A stretch of DNA of 64,000 nt from JACMNW01 sp963708425 (GTDB taxonomy: Bacteria; Pseudomonadota; Alphaproteobacteria; Rhodobacterales; Rhodobacteraceae): assembly GCA_963708425.1 (NCBI GenBank), contig OY970206.1, forward strand, positions 3,472,001 to 3,536,000. Reading direction: 5' to 3'. The notes beneath the pieces are model-generated. The model searched no databases. It was not told the origin of the DNA and saw only the letters and a program-made list of their open reading frames with translations. Below, in pieces: positions 45,575-53,544 of the stretch. The position numbers were made by a program, and so were the translations under genes. The first letter of the stretch is position 1; the number at the start of each line of letters is the position of its first letter.

Positions 45575-45662
45575 GCGGATAACTAGCTGCGTATCGTTGG
45601 CGGGCGCTTGGCGGTTTCCGACATCGGTGCCGTAAATGGCAGACCCACGTTCAAGCCGCGCG

Positions 45663-45697
45663 CAAAAGAAAACCGCGCGAGGTTGCCCTCGCGCGGT
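45663..45697 (-). terminator. Terminator of rpsF-rpsR-rplI
   Basis: An 11-bp stem ACCGCGCGAGG/CCTCGCGCGGT with a 4-nt loop is followed on the minus strand by TTTCTTTT, 20 bp after the rplI stop. Confidence 0.88.
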
Positions 45698-45717
45698 CTG
45701 GTTGATTTAGAATTCGA

Positions 45718-46302
45718 TCAGTCGCGACCGAGGTCAGCGCCGTCTTGGGCAGCGCCCATTTCGTCGAACAGTTCTGCGATTTCAAATTCCGCTGCGGCTT
45801 CGGCCTCGGCGGCAAGTTCCTGAATGGATTTGCCGGCGGCTTGCAGTTCGGCCTCTTCGGGCGAACGGGCAACGTTCATTGTGATTTTCGCAGAAACTTC
45901 CGGGTGCAGAACGATGGTCACAGAGTGCAGGCCCAAATCCTTGATCGGACGGTCCAACACAACTTGATTGCGGTCCACAGTGAAGCCACCAGCGGTGGCC
46001 GCTTCTGCCGCGTCGCGTGTGGTGACGGAGCCGTAAAGCGCGCCGGAATCTGATGCAGACCGGATCACGACGAAAGCCTGGCCATCCAGAGTATCCGCGA
46101 AGGCTTGTGCTTCTTTGCGGGTTTCCAGGTTCTGCGCTTCGAGTTGCACCTTTTTCGTCTCGAACGAGGCGATGTTGGATGCATTGGCGCGCAACGCCTT
46201 GCCTTGCGGCAGCAGGTAGTTGCGGCCGTAGCCGTCCTTGACGTTGACGACATCGCCCATCTGGCCAAGTTTGGCCACGCGTTGAAGGAGGATCACTTGC
46301 AT
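45718..46302 (-). CDS. rplI: 50S ribosomal protein L9
   Basis: This 194-aa L9 has the N-terminal RNA-binding signature GDVVNVKDGYGRNYLLPQGKA (16-36) and a C-terminal domain to about 148. A Glu/Ala-rich tail (about 150-194) exceeds the roughly 150 aa of enteric L9; such tails are usual in Rhodobacteraceae. It is the last gene of rpsF-rpsR-rplI. Confidence 0.97.
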   Translation of the reverse strand: MQVILLQRVAKLGQMGDVVNVKDGYGRNYLLPQGKALRANASNIASFETKKVQLEAQNLETRKEAQAFADTLDGQAFVVIRSASDSGALYGSVTTRDAAEAATAGGFTVDRNQVVLDRPIKDLGLHSVTIVLHPEVSAKITMNVARSPEEAELQAAGKSIQELAAEAEAAAEFEIAELFDEMGAAQDGADLGRD

Positions 46303-46313
46303 GGTTGTTCCCC

Positions 46314-46541
46314 TTATTTCACGGCGTAGGGCAGCAGGGCAAGAAAGCGGGCGCGTTTGATGGCCGTTGCCAGTTCACGCTGCTTTTTGGCCGAGACTGC
46401 GGTAATACGGGACGGCACGATCTTGCCACGCTCGGAAATATAGCGCTGCAGGGTACGGGTGTCTTTGTAGTCGATTGCCGGTGCATTGTCGCCCGAGAAC
46501 GGGCAGACTTTGCGGCGGCGGAAAAACGGTTTGTTTGCCAT
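46314..46541 (-). CDS. rpsR: 30S ribosomal protein S18
   Basis: This 75-aa S18 has CPFSGDNAPAIDYKDTRTLQRYISERGKI and the SRIT segment typical of the family. It is encoded between rpsF (23-bp gap) and rplI (11-bp gap); its protein binds S6 on the 30S platform. Confidence 0.97.
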   Translation of the reverse strand: MANKPFFRRRKVCPFSGDNAPAIDYKDTRTLQRYISERGKIVPSRITAVSAKKQRELATAIKRARFLALLPYAVK

Positions 46542-46564
46542 TTGACTGGTCCTTTCCTATCTGA

Positions 46565-47035
46565 TCAACGACGCGGTGCGCCACCGAAGCCGCCGCGGTC
46601 ACCACCACGGTCGCCACGGTCGCCGCCACGGTCAGGGCGGTCACCGAATGAGGGGCGTTCGCGACGTTCGCCGCCAAACCCGCCTTCAGGACGATCGCCG
46701 CGTTCGCGGTCATCGCGTTTCTGCATCTGGACCGACGGGCCCTCGACATGGGCGTCGACCTTGATGGTCAGAATACGCATCACATCGTCATGCAGGCGCA
46801 TCAGGCGTTCCATTTCCTGAATGGCCGCGGAAGGCGCGTCCGTTTTCAGAAAGGCATAGTGGCCCTTGCGGTTCTTGTTGATCTTGTAGGCCATCGTCTT
46901 GACGCCCCAGTATTCGTTTTCAACGACTTTACCGCCGTTGTCCGCGAGGACGGTCGAGAAATGTTCGATGAGGCCTTCGGCTTGCGTGTTGGAAAGATCC
47001 TGACGCGAGATAAAAACATGCTCGTAAAGGGGCAT
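46565..47035 (-). CDS. rpsF: 30S ribosomal protein S6 with Arg/Gly-rich tail
   Basis: Residues 1-105 are a normal S6 (MPLYEHVFISRQDLS, NRKGHYAFLKTDAPS). Residues 106-156 form an extra tail of Arg-Gly-Asp repeats (RPDRGGDRGDRGGDRGGFGG), like RGG RNA-binding tails. The DNA there is locally repetitive. In Escherichia coli the S6 tail is poly-glutamate instead. A possible S6:S18 leader lies upstream. Confidence 0.95.
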   Translation of the reverse strand: MPLYEHVFISRQDLSNTQAEGLIEHFSTVLADNGGKVVENEYWGVKTMAYKINKNRKGHYAFLKTDAPSAAIQEMERLMRLHDDVMRILTIKVDAHVEGPSVQMQKRDDRERGDRPEGGFGGERRERPSFGDRPDRGGDRGDRGGDRGGFGGAPRR

Positions 47036-47077
47036 GAAGTCTCCAGTTTATGTGACGTGCATTTCATAGGTCGGGCA

Positions 47078-47117
47078 AAACCTGCCGCTAGCCGACCACG
47101 AGAGGCTGCACCGGTTT
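47078..47117 (-). ncRNA. Candidate S6:S18 leader structure
   Basis: In the rpsF leader, outer arms AAACC/GGTTT enclose an inner stem GCAGCC/GGCTAGC with a bulge and a 10-nt loop, next to a CCG. Many bacteria use a leader with a bulged CCG to which the S6-S18 dimer binds. The match was made by eye only. Confidence 0.3.
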
Positions 47118-47178
47118 GAAGGGGGTGCGGCAGGATGGGGGTTGATACATTGAGGGGGCGGTTTGTGCAAGGGGGCTG

Positions 47179-47266
47179 GTAACACGCGTGTTACGATTGG
47201 TAAGGTATTGTTTTGTATGTGTATTGGCGTTTTCGTTAACCAAATATTAGTGTGTTACGTTGGTAT
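47179..47266 (+). repeat. Repeat B, copy 2 (palindrome plus CtrA-like box)
   Basis: It starts with GTAACACGCGTGTTAC (47179-47194), continues with GGTAAGG and a T/G-rich stretch, then TTAA-N7-TTAG (47236-47250) and a TGTTAC half-site (47253-47258). It aligns without gaps to the minus strand of 35037-34976. Repeat A copy 2 begins about 30 bp further on. Apart from these repeats and the rpsF leader the 354-bp gap 47036-47389 holds no gene. Confidence 0.8.
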
Positions 47267-47292
47267 TGGGCGGCGTGTTTGGCGGTTGGGAA

Positions 47293-47353
47293 AGGGGCTG
47301 TCTGCCCCTCAACGCCGCGAAGGGGCGGCGTTTCACCCCGAGGATATTTTTGC
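47293..47353 (+). repeat. Repeat A, copy 2
   Basis: It consists of hairpin AGGGGC/GCCCCT (47293-47309), hairpin AACGCCGC/GCGGCGTT (47311-47332) and the core CACCCCGAGGATATTTTTGC (47334-47353). It points into the 3' end of the neighbouring minus-strand gene, like copy 1. Confidence 0.75.
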
Positions 47354-47389
47354 AAATGCGAATTTGCCGGGGTGCAGCGCGCCTTATTG

Positions 47390-47881
47390 TTAAACCTTGC
47401 CGGTCAGGCAGTCTGCCTGCCAGTTGGCGAGGCTTTGGGGGCTGCGTTCGGAGGTGAGGAATCGCTGCCATGCCAGTGCCTCATGCGCGACGATGCCGAG
47501 TTCCCAGACGCAGAAGGTTGGGCGTGGGGCAGGGGCCGCACTGGGATAGGCGGGGGTGAACGGGGCGAAGGCGGTCAGGGGTGCATCGATGTAAAGGACG
47601 GATTGCCACAGTTCATTATTGCCGCGCCACGTGCTGATCAGCAGGAAAGCAAAGGTGCTGCTGCATTGATGCAAGATGGCGAAGCCTGCAACATCGCTTG
47701 CGAAGGTTGCGGCCATGGAGTGCAAGGCGTCTTGAGCCAACGCGCGGGTTACTTGGCTGATGCGGTTGGCGGGCTCGTCGATGTCATACCACTTCAGAAC
47801 TGCAGTGCCGAGCCGCAGCGCGGGGCCGGGGGCGGCGTCTTTAGTGCGGTGGCGGTAGAGCGGTGACAGGGCTTCGGTCAC
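47390..47881 (-). CDS. Hypothetical protein
   Basis: The 163-aa protein is not recognised. It starts with GTG at 47881 after a well-placed GAAGGG site and has no other Met near the start. The middle (GFAILHQCSSTFAFLLISTWRGNNELWQSVLYIDA) is a plausible beta-rich core and the end is helical. It follows the GFA gene by 55 bp on the same strand, so the two may form an operon. Confidence 0.72.
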   Translation of the reverse strand: MTEALSPLYRHRTKDAAPGPALRLGTAVLKWYDIDEPANRISQVTRALAQDALHSMAATFASDVAGFAILHQCSSTFAFLLISTWRGNNELWQSVLYIDAPLTAFAPFTPAYPSAAPAPRPTFCVWELGIVAHEALAWQRFLTSERSPQSLANWQADCLTGKV

Positions 47882-47936
47882 GGTGTACGCCCTTCGGTTG
47901 TTGCGCTTCGGGGACTGCTATTCGGGGCGTAGTCGA

Positions 47937-48284
47937 TCAGAAGCTTTTGCCATCGACTTGGTTGATGGTCAGCGTTGAGAGATCAAGATCGGGCAGGCAC
48001 CTGACATTGATTGCCGCCATTTTCGCGCCGTCCCGACCAATACCTTCGCTGTAGGGGGCGATGCCGCAGACCGAGCAGAAGTGGTGATCCAGTTTATGTT
48101 GATTGAACCGATAGGTCTGCGTCGTGTTTTGCGAGCTTTGAAGCACCAGTGCCGCGCGCGGGACAAACGCCAGCAGGCCGCCGCGTTTGGAGCACATCGA
48201 GCAGTTGCATTCGATAGCGCTGGTAAATTCGGCATCAACGGTAAACGAAATGCCGCCGCAATGGCAGCCGCCTGAATGGATCAT
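47937..48284 (-). CDS. GFA-family (CENP-V/GFA) zinc protein
   Basis: The 115-aa protein has the glutathione-dependent formaldehyde-activating family zinc sites: Cys7 and Cys9 (CHC), Cys26, Cys28 and Cys31 (CNCSMC), and FCSVCG. HHFCSVCGIAPYS is typical. Members of this short class are mostly of unproved function; some bind glutathione. No formaldehyde dehydrogenase gene is near. Confidence 0.87.
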   Translation of the reverse strand: MIHSGGCHCGGISFTVDAEFTSAIECNCSMCSKRGGLLAFVPRAALVLQSSQNTTQTYRFNQHKLDHHFCSVCGIAPYSEGIGRDGAKMAAINVRCLPDLDLSTLTINQVDGKSF

Positions 48285-48498
48285 AGCTTCATTCCTTTGA
48301 TCGGATGTTCATGGTTTGATCCGACGGTAACATGGTGATTGCCGGGGCGCAATAACGATGCGCTTCTGATGATGGTGCCAGTTTTAGGCGGGTCTTTGGC
48401 GTGGAACCGTTGGCCGTGGCCGCAGGCATTGCGCGTGGCGATTGCGCGTTGGGGTCACCCGGGGTATTGCGATAGAGAGACTAATATCAGGGGGAACT

Positions 48499-49428
48499 AT
48501 GAGCCGCGCATTTGTATTTCCGGGACAGGGTGCCCAAACCATTGGCATGGGGCGGGCGTTGGTCGACGCTTATCCGGCAGCGCGTGCGGTGTTTGACGAG
48601 GTGGATGACGCGCTTGGGGAAAAGCTGTCGGCGCTGATCTGGGACGGCACGATCGACGATCTGACGCTGACGCAGAACGCGCAGCCGGCGTTGATGGCGA
48701 CATCCATTGCGGCGCTGCGGGCGCTAGAGGCAGAGGGTATGGGGTTGAGCATGGCCTCGTTTGTCGCCGGGCATAGTTTGGGTGAATATTCGGCGCTGTG
48801 TGCGGCGGGGGCGATCGGCCTAGCCGATACGGCGCGGCTGCTTAGGGTGCGGGGCCGGGCGATGCAAGAGGCGGTGCCGGTGGGTGTGGGCGCGATGGCG
48901 GCATTGTTGGGCTTGGATTTTGCCGCAGCCGCCGAAGTGGCCGCCGAAGCCGCGCAGGGCGAGGTTTGCCAGGCGGCGAATGACAATGATCCGGGGCAGG
49001 TGGTGGTATCGGGCCATCGCGGGGCGGTTGAGCGGGCGTTGGAGATTGCCAAGGCGCGCGGGGCGAAGCGGGCGATCTTGTTGCCAGTATCCGCGCCGTT
49101 CCATTGTGCGCTGATGGAACCTGCGGCGGCGGTGATGGGTGAGGCATTGGCTTCGGTGGTGATTGTGGCCCCATTGGTGCCAGTGGTGGTGAATGTGCGG
49201 GCTGAGGCGGTGACCGAACCCGACCGCATTCGGGCGCTGCTGGTGGCGCAGGTGACGGGATCGGTGCGCTGGCGCGAATCCGTTTTGTGGATGGAAGGCG
49301 CCGGAGTGACCGAGTTCTGGGAAATCGGTGCGGGCAAGGCGCTGTCGGGGATGATCAAGCGGACAGCGACCGGGGCGGTGACGCGGGCCGTTGGGACGCC
49401 GGAGGATGTGGTGGCAGCGAAGGGGTGA
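48499..49428 (+). CDS. fabD: Malonyl-CoA:ACP transacylase
   Basis: FabD (309 aa) loads malonyl groups onto acyl carrier protein for fatty acid synthesis. The nucleophile Ser93 lies in GHSLGEYSA and the catalytic His in APFHCALM. PGQGAQTIGMG opens the protein. The ATG at 48499 follows AGGGGG. The usual fabG-acpP partners are not beside it. Confidence 0.96.
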   Translation: MSRAFVFPGQGAQTIGMGRALVDAYPAARAVFDEVDDALGEKLSALIWDGTIDDLTLTQNAQPALMATSIAALRALEAEGMGLSMASFVAGHSLGEYSALCAAGAIGLADTARLLRVRGRAMQEAVPVGVGAMAALLGLDFAAAAEVAAEAAQGEVCQAANDNDPGQVVVSGHRGAVERALEIAKARGAKRAILLPVSAPFHCALMEPAAAVMGEALASVVIVAPLVPVVVNVRAEAVTEPDRIRALLVAQVTGSVRWRESVLWMEGAGVTEFWEIGAGKALSGMIKRTATGAVTRAVGTPEDVVAAKG

Positions 49429-49588
49429 GGCATTTCAAGCTGTATGGAGTTGAGCGTGGATAAACCGCTTGGTGTGCCGCAGGTTGGTGATTTGGGTCTG
49501 CGTCGAGCCTGAACAATAATCGCGTGGCGCGTCTTGGTCTTCTACCCGCAAATCCTATATGATAGGTTGTTGCCAACGGAGGTGCGCC

Positions 49589-50398
49589 ATGGCTGAGACA
49601 AAAGTAAAACTTTCATCGGTTGATCCTGTCTGGCGGCGCGTTTGCGACGAGGCGGTGGAGGCGATTAAGGCGGAGCCGCTTTTGGGCGGCTTGATCCATT
49701 CGAGTTTGCTGCACCATTCGTCGATGGAGCGGGCGTTGGCGTATCGATTTTCGCTGAAGCTGGCCTCGGGCGAGATGAGCGAGCAGATTTTGCGCGAGAT
49801 TGCGGACGAGGCTTATGCAGTTGACCCGGAATTGGGGCAGGCAGCGCGGGCGGATCTGATGGCGGTGTTCGAGCGTGATCCGGCGTGCCATCGGTTCTTG
49901 CAGCCGATCTTGTTTTTCAAGGGATATCAGGCGGTTCAGGCGTATCGCGTGGGGCATTGGCTGTGGCGGAATGGCCGTACCGATCTGGCGTATTTTGTGC
50001 AGATGCGGGTGTCTGAGGTGTTTGGCGTGGACATTCATCCGGCAGCGATTGTTGGCCGAGGCATCATGATTGACCACGCGCATTCCATCGTCATCGGCGA
50101 GACGGCGGTGGTGGGTGACAACGTGTCGATGTTGCATTCGGTGACGCTGGGGGGCACGGGCAAAGAGGACGGCGACCGGCATCCGAAGATTGGGGACGGC
50201 GTGATGATTGGGGCCGGGGCGAAGGTTCTGGGCAACATTCATGTCGGGTATTGCAGCCGGATCGCCGCCGGGTCGGTGGTGCTGCAGGATGTGCCGCATA
50301 ACACGACGGTGGCCGGGGTGCCGGCGCGGGTGGTTGGCGAGGCCGGCTGTGCGCAGCCGTCGCAGACAATGGATCAGTTGATCGCGGGCGAGATTTGA
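49589..50398 (+). CDS. cysE: Serine O-acetyltransferase
   Basis: CysE (269 aa) makes O-acetylserine for cysteine synthesis. The C-terminal left-handed beta-helix of hexapeptide repeats begins at GRGIMIDHAHSIVIGETAVVGDN, with the catalytic His in IDHAHS and GGTGKEDGDRHP. The N-terminal helical domain spans about 10-140. The ATG at 49589 follows ACGGAGG; ten upstream codons are not conserved. Confidence 0.95.
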   Translation: MAETKVKLSSVDPVWRRVCDEAVEAIKAEPLLGGLIHSSLLHHSSMERALAYRFSLKLASGEMSEQILREIADEAYAVDPELGQAARADLMAVFERDPACHRFLQPILFFKGYQAVQAYRVGHWLWRNGRTDLAYFVQMRVSEVFGVDIHPAAIVGRGIMIDHAHSIVIGETAVVGDNVSMLHSVTLGGTGKEDGDRHPKIGDGVMIGAGAKVLGNIHVGYCSRIAAGSVVLQDVPHNTTVAGVPARVVGEAGCAQPSQTMDQLIAGEI

Positions 50399-50444
50399 TA
50401 CGGCGCGGTACGCAATGAATGCGCACCCGACGGTCAATGTAATG

Positions 50445-50479
50445 AAAAAGGCCCCGGAGGATACTCCGGGGCCTTTTTT
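50445..50479. terminator. Bidirectional terminator between cysE and pdhC
   Basis: A 15-bp perfect stem AAAAAGGCCCCGGAG/CTCCGGGGCCTTTTT with loop GATA gives T runs on both strands and serves the convergent genes. Confidence 0.92.
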
Positions 50480-50495
50480 AAATTGACGCCAGCAG

Positions 50496-51779
50496 TTACG
50501 CCAACATCGCCATCGGGTTTTCCAGATTGTCCTTGATCGCCTGCAAAAGCTGCGCGCCCAAGGCCCCGTCGATCACCCGGTGATCCACCGACAGGGTGAC
50601 GGACATCACATTGGCCACCACCACCTGACCCGCCTTGACCACGGGTTTTGGCACGCCAGCGCCCACGGCCAATATCGCGGCATGGGGCGGATTGATGATC
50701 GCATCGAAGTTATCGACGCCAAACATCCCGAGGTTCGAGATCGCAAAGCTGCCGCCTTGGTATTCATGCGGGGCAAGTTTGCGGTCACGGGCGCGTTTGG
50801 CGAGGTCTTTCATCTCGATCGACAAGGCCGACAGGGATTTGGATTCCGCGTCTTTCAGAATCGGAGTGAACAAGCCGCCCTCGATGGCGACGGCGACTGC
50901 CACGTCGGATTTCTGGAATTGCAGCACACGGTCGCCCGCCCAAACCGCGTTCGCCGTCGGGCATTGCTGTAAGGCCAATGCGCAGGCTTTGATCACAAAG
51001 TCATTCACCGACAGCTTGACGCTGCGGGATTCGAGCCCTGCATTCAGTTGCGTGCGGAACGCTAACAGCGCGTCGAGTTCAATATCGCGGCGCAGGTAGA
51101 AATGCGGCACGGTTTGTTTGGCCTCAGTGAGGCGCGCGGCAATGATCTTGCGCATGCCGTTCAGGGCGACTTCGGTATAGGGGCGGTCGGCATAGGTTTT
51201 CAGCACGGTTTCTGTTGATGGCCCGGTTGCCATTGCAGGTGGTGCCGTTGTTGCTACGGCTTGAGGGGCAGCAACCGCCGCGACCGGGGCCGCCTGTGCA
51301 CCTTCGACGTCGGCTTTGACGATGCGACCGTGCGGGCCGGAGCCGGTGAGTTTGGTGAGGTCCAAGCCCTTTTCCGTGGCGATGCGGCGGGCGAGGGGGG
51401 AGGCAAAGACGCGGGTGCCGGCGGGTTTTGCTGCGGCGGTGGCAACCGGGGCTGGGGCGGCGGCGGCAACCGGTGCTGCGGCTGCAACGGGCGCTGCGGC
51501 TTTGGCTGCCGGGGCGGGGGTTGCGTCGGCGCTTTCGCCGTCTTCCAGCATTACCGCGATGGGGGTGTTGACCTTGACGCCTGCGGTGCCTTCGGCAATC
51601 AGGATTTTGCCCATGACGCCTTCATCGACGGCCTCGAATTCCATCGTGGCCTTGTCGGTTTCAATCTCGGCCAGAATCTGGCCGGATTTCACAACGTCGC
51701 CCTCTTTCACCAGCCATTTGGCGAGGGTGCCTTCCTCCATCGTGGGGGAAAGAGCTGGCATCAGGATTTGTGTAGACAT
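50496..51779 (-). CDS. pdhC: Pyruvate dehydrogenase E2, dihydrolipoamide acetyltransferase
   Basis: E2 core of the pyruvate dehydrogenase complex (427 aa). The lipoyl domain carries Lys43 in ETDKATMEF, an Ala/Pro linker follows, then the E3/E1-binding domain (RVFASPLARRIATEKGLDL) and the catalytic domain with SVDHRVIDGALGAQLL. Its first 85 residues are nearly identical to those of PdhB. The ATG overlaps the stop of the inserted gene upstream (TAATG), and its GGGGGGAG ribosome site lies within that gene. Confidence 0.96.
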   Translation of the reverse strand: MSTQILMPALSPTMEEGTLAKWLVKEGDVVKSGQILAEIETDKATMEFEAVDEGVMGKILIAEGTAGVKVNTPIAVMLEDGESADATPAPAAKAAAPVAAAAPVAAAAPAPVATAAAKPAGTRVFASPLARRIATEKGLDLTKLTGSGPHGRIVKADVEGAQAAPVAAVAAPQAVATTAPPAMATGPSTETVLKTYADRPYTEVALNGMRKIIAARLTEAKQTVPHFYLRRDIELDALLAFRTQLNAGLESRSVKLSVNDFVIKACALALQQCPTANAVWAGDRVLQFQKSDVAVAVAIEGGLFTPILKDAESKSLSALSIEMKDLAKRARDRKLAPHEYQGGSFAISNLGMFGVDNFDAIINPPHAAILAVGAGVPKPVVKAGQVVVANVMSVTLSVDHRVIDGALGAQLLQAIKDNLENPMAMLA

Positions 51780-52159
51780 TATTTCTCCCCCCGGTTTGCT
51801 CGAAATTGTTCCTTAGAGACGACCTCATCTAACCAAATTTGCGTATTCCCCCCGCAATAGGTTCTGAGAACGCCCGGCTCGTTACTTTCACAATGTAACT
51901 TCAAAGCAGAATCAGCGGGTGGAATTCGTCCACGGGAATTCAAAAAGCTTTGTAGAATTTGGTCGGCTCCCATCCCTGTTTTACCCCAAAACCGAGCAGC
52001 GAGAGTTCTTAGCAAGGCAAGTGCGTTTTCTTTGCTAAGGCGGTGTTTTGAGACATGAGCATGGTAGAACTGCGTGAATTCGCCTTCAAAATACTGCCTT
52101 CCTACAAAACAGTATTCTTTTGGTGAGAGGTCGGGGCATGGCATGTAAGTCATTTGCAT
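51779..52159 (-). CDS. Orphan protein inserted between pdhB and pdhC
   Basis: The 126-aa protein is unrelated to the dehydrogenase complex and not recognised. CPDLSPKEYCFVGRQYFEGEFTQFYHAH is its most distinctive part; four cysteines are scattered. Codon use is much more AT-rich than in pdhB or pdhC, which suggests foreign origin. Its first ATG lies 2 nt after the pdhB stop with no clear ribosome site (TTG at 52174 is an alternative), and its TAA overlaps the pdhC ATG. Confidence 0.68.
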   Translation of the reverse strand: MQMTYMPCPDLSPKEYCFVGRQYFEGEFTQFYHAHVSKHRLSKENALALLRTLAARFWGKTGMGADQILQSFLNSRGRIPPADSALKLHCESNEPGVLRTYCGGNTQIWLDEVVSKEQFRANRGEK

Positions 52160-52161
52160 GA

Positions 52162-53532
52162 TTAACGGTAACAAACGGATTTGACGGCGGCGATCACCTC
52201 GGCGGTAGTCAGCAAGGCGTGTTTTTCGAGGTTGGCGGCATAGGGCATTGGCACGTCTTTGCCAGTGCAGTTGATCACGGGTGCGTCGAGGTAGTCGAAA
52301 GCGCGCATCATGATGGTGGCACCGATGTGGTTGCCGATGGCACCGACGGGCCAGCCTTCTTCGACCGTGACGCAGCGATTGGTTTTCATCACCGACGCCA
52401 GCACGGTGTCGTAATCGATGGGGCGCAGGGTGCGCAGGTCGATCACTTCGGCGCTGATGCCTTCGGCGGCGAGTTTTTCTGCGGCCTCCAAAGCATAGGT
52501 CATGCCGATGCCGAAGGACACGATGGTGACATCGCTGCCAGTCCGCCAGATGCGGGCTTTGCCGAAGGGGATGGTGAAATCATCCAGCACCGGCACGTCG
52601 AACGACTTGCCGTAGAGGATTTCATTTTCAAGGAAGATCACCGGGTTCGGATCGCGGATGGCTTGTTTCAGCAGGCCTTTGGCATCGGATGCCGAATAGG
52701 GCACCGCCACTTTCAGACCCGGAATTTGGGCGTACCATGCGGAATAATCCTGGCTGTGTTGGGCACCAACGCGGGCGGCAGCACCGTTCGGGCCACGGAA
52801 CACGATAGAGCTGCCCATTTGGCCGCCTGACATGTACAGCGTTTTTGCCGCCGAGTTGATGATGTGGTCAATCGCCTGCATGGCGAAGTTGAAGGTCATG
52901 AATTCGACGATAGGGTTTAGGCCGCCGAAGGATGCGCCAACGGCGATACCGGCAAAGCCGTGTTCGGTGATGGGGGTATCAACCACGCGTTTGGGGCCAA
53001 ATTCATCCAGCAGGCCTTGGCTGATCTTGTAGGCACCCTGGTATTCGCCAACCTCTTCGCCCATGAGAAAGACGTTGGGATTGCCGCGCATTTCTTCGGC
53101 CATCGCTTCGCGCAACGCCTCGCGGACAGTCATGGTTTTCATCGCCGTGCCTTCCGGCCAATCGGGCGAGGCGGCGGATTTGATCTCGACCGGTGCTGCT
53201 GCTGTCACTGCTGCGGCGGGGGCTGCAACGGCGGCAGGTGCTGCGGCTGCTGGCGCTGCCACTGGTGCAGGGGCCGCGTCGGCGCTTTCGCCAGCTTCGA
53301 CCAGAACCGCAATGGGGGTGTTGACCTTGACCCCGGCAGTGCCTTCGGCGACCAGAATTTTGCCGACGATGCCTTCATCGACGGCCTCAAATTCCATCGT
53401 GGCTTTGTCAGTTTCAATTTCGGCCAGGATCTGACCGGATTTTACCACGTCGCCTTCTTTGACCAGCCATTTGGCCAGCGTGCCTTCTTCCATCGTCGGC
53501 GAAAGGGCGGGCATCAGGATTTGCGTTGCCAT
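52162..53532 (-). CDS. pdhB: Pyruvate dehydrogenase E1 beta with lipoyl domain
   Basis: E1 beta (456 aa) of the alphaproteobacterial kind: an N-terminal lipoyl domain (1-80, Lys43), an Ala/Pro linker (85-125), then the transketolase-like beta part from about 130 (GEEVGEYQGAYKISQGLLDEFG, PITEHGFAGIAVG). It pairs with PdhA to decarboxylate pyruvate with thiamine diphosphate. It starts 12 bp after pdhA. Confidence 0.96.
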   Translation of the reverse strand: MATQILMPALSPTMEEGTLAKWLVKEGDVVKSGQILAEIETDKATMEFEAVDEGIVGKILVAEGTAGVKVNTPIAVLVEAGESADAAPAPVAAPAAAAPAAVAAPAAAVTAAAPVEIKSAASPDWPEGTAMKTMTVREALREAMAEEMRGNPNVFLMGEEVGEYQGAYKISQGLLDEFGPKRVVDTPITEHGFAGIAVGASFGGLNPIVEFMTFNFAMQAIDHIINSAAKTLYMSGGQMGSSIVFRGPNGAAARVGAQHSQDYSAWYAQIPGLKVAVPYSASDAKGLLKQAIRDPNPVIFLENEILYGKSFDVPVLDDFTIPFGKARIWRTGSDVTIVSFGIGMTYALEAAEKLAAEGISAEVIDLRTLRPIDYDTVLASVMKTNRCVTVEEGWPVGAIGNHIGATIMMRAFDYLDAPVINCTGKDVPMPYAANLEKHALLTTAEVIAAVKSVCYR

Positions 53533-53544
53533 GTTGTGTTCCCC

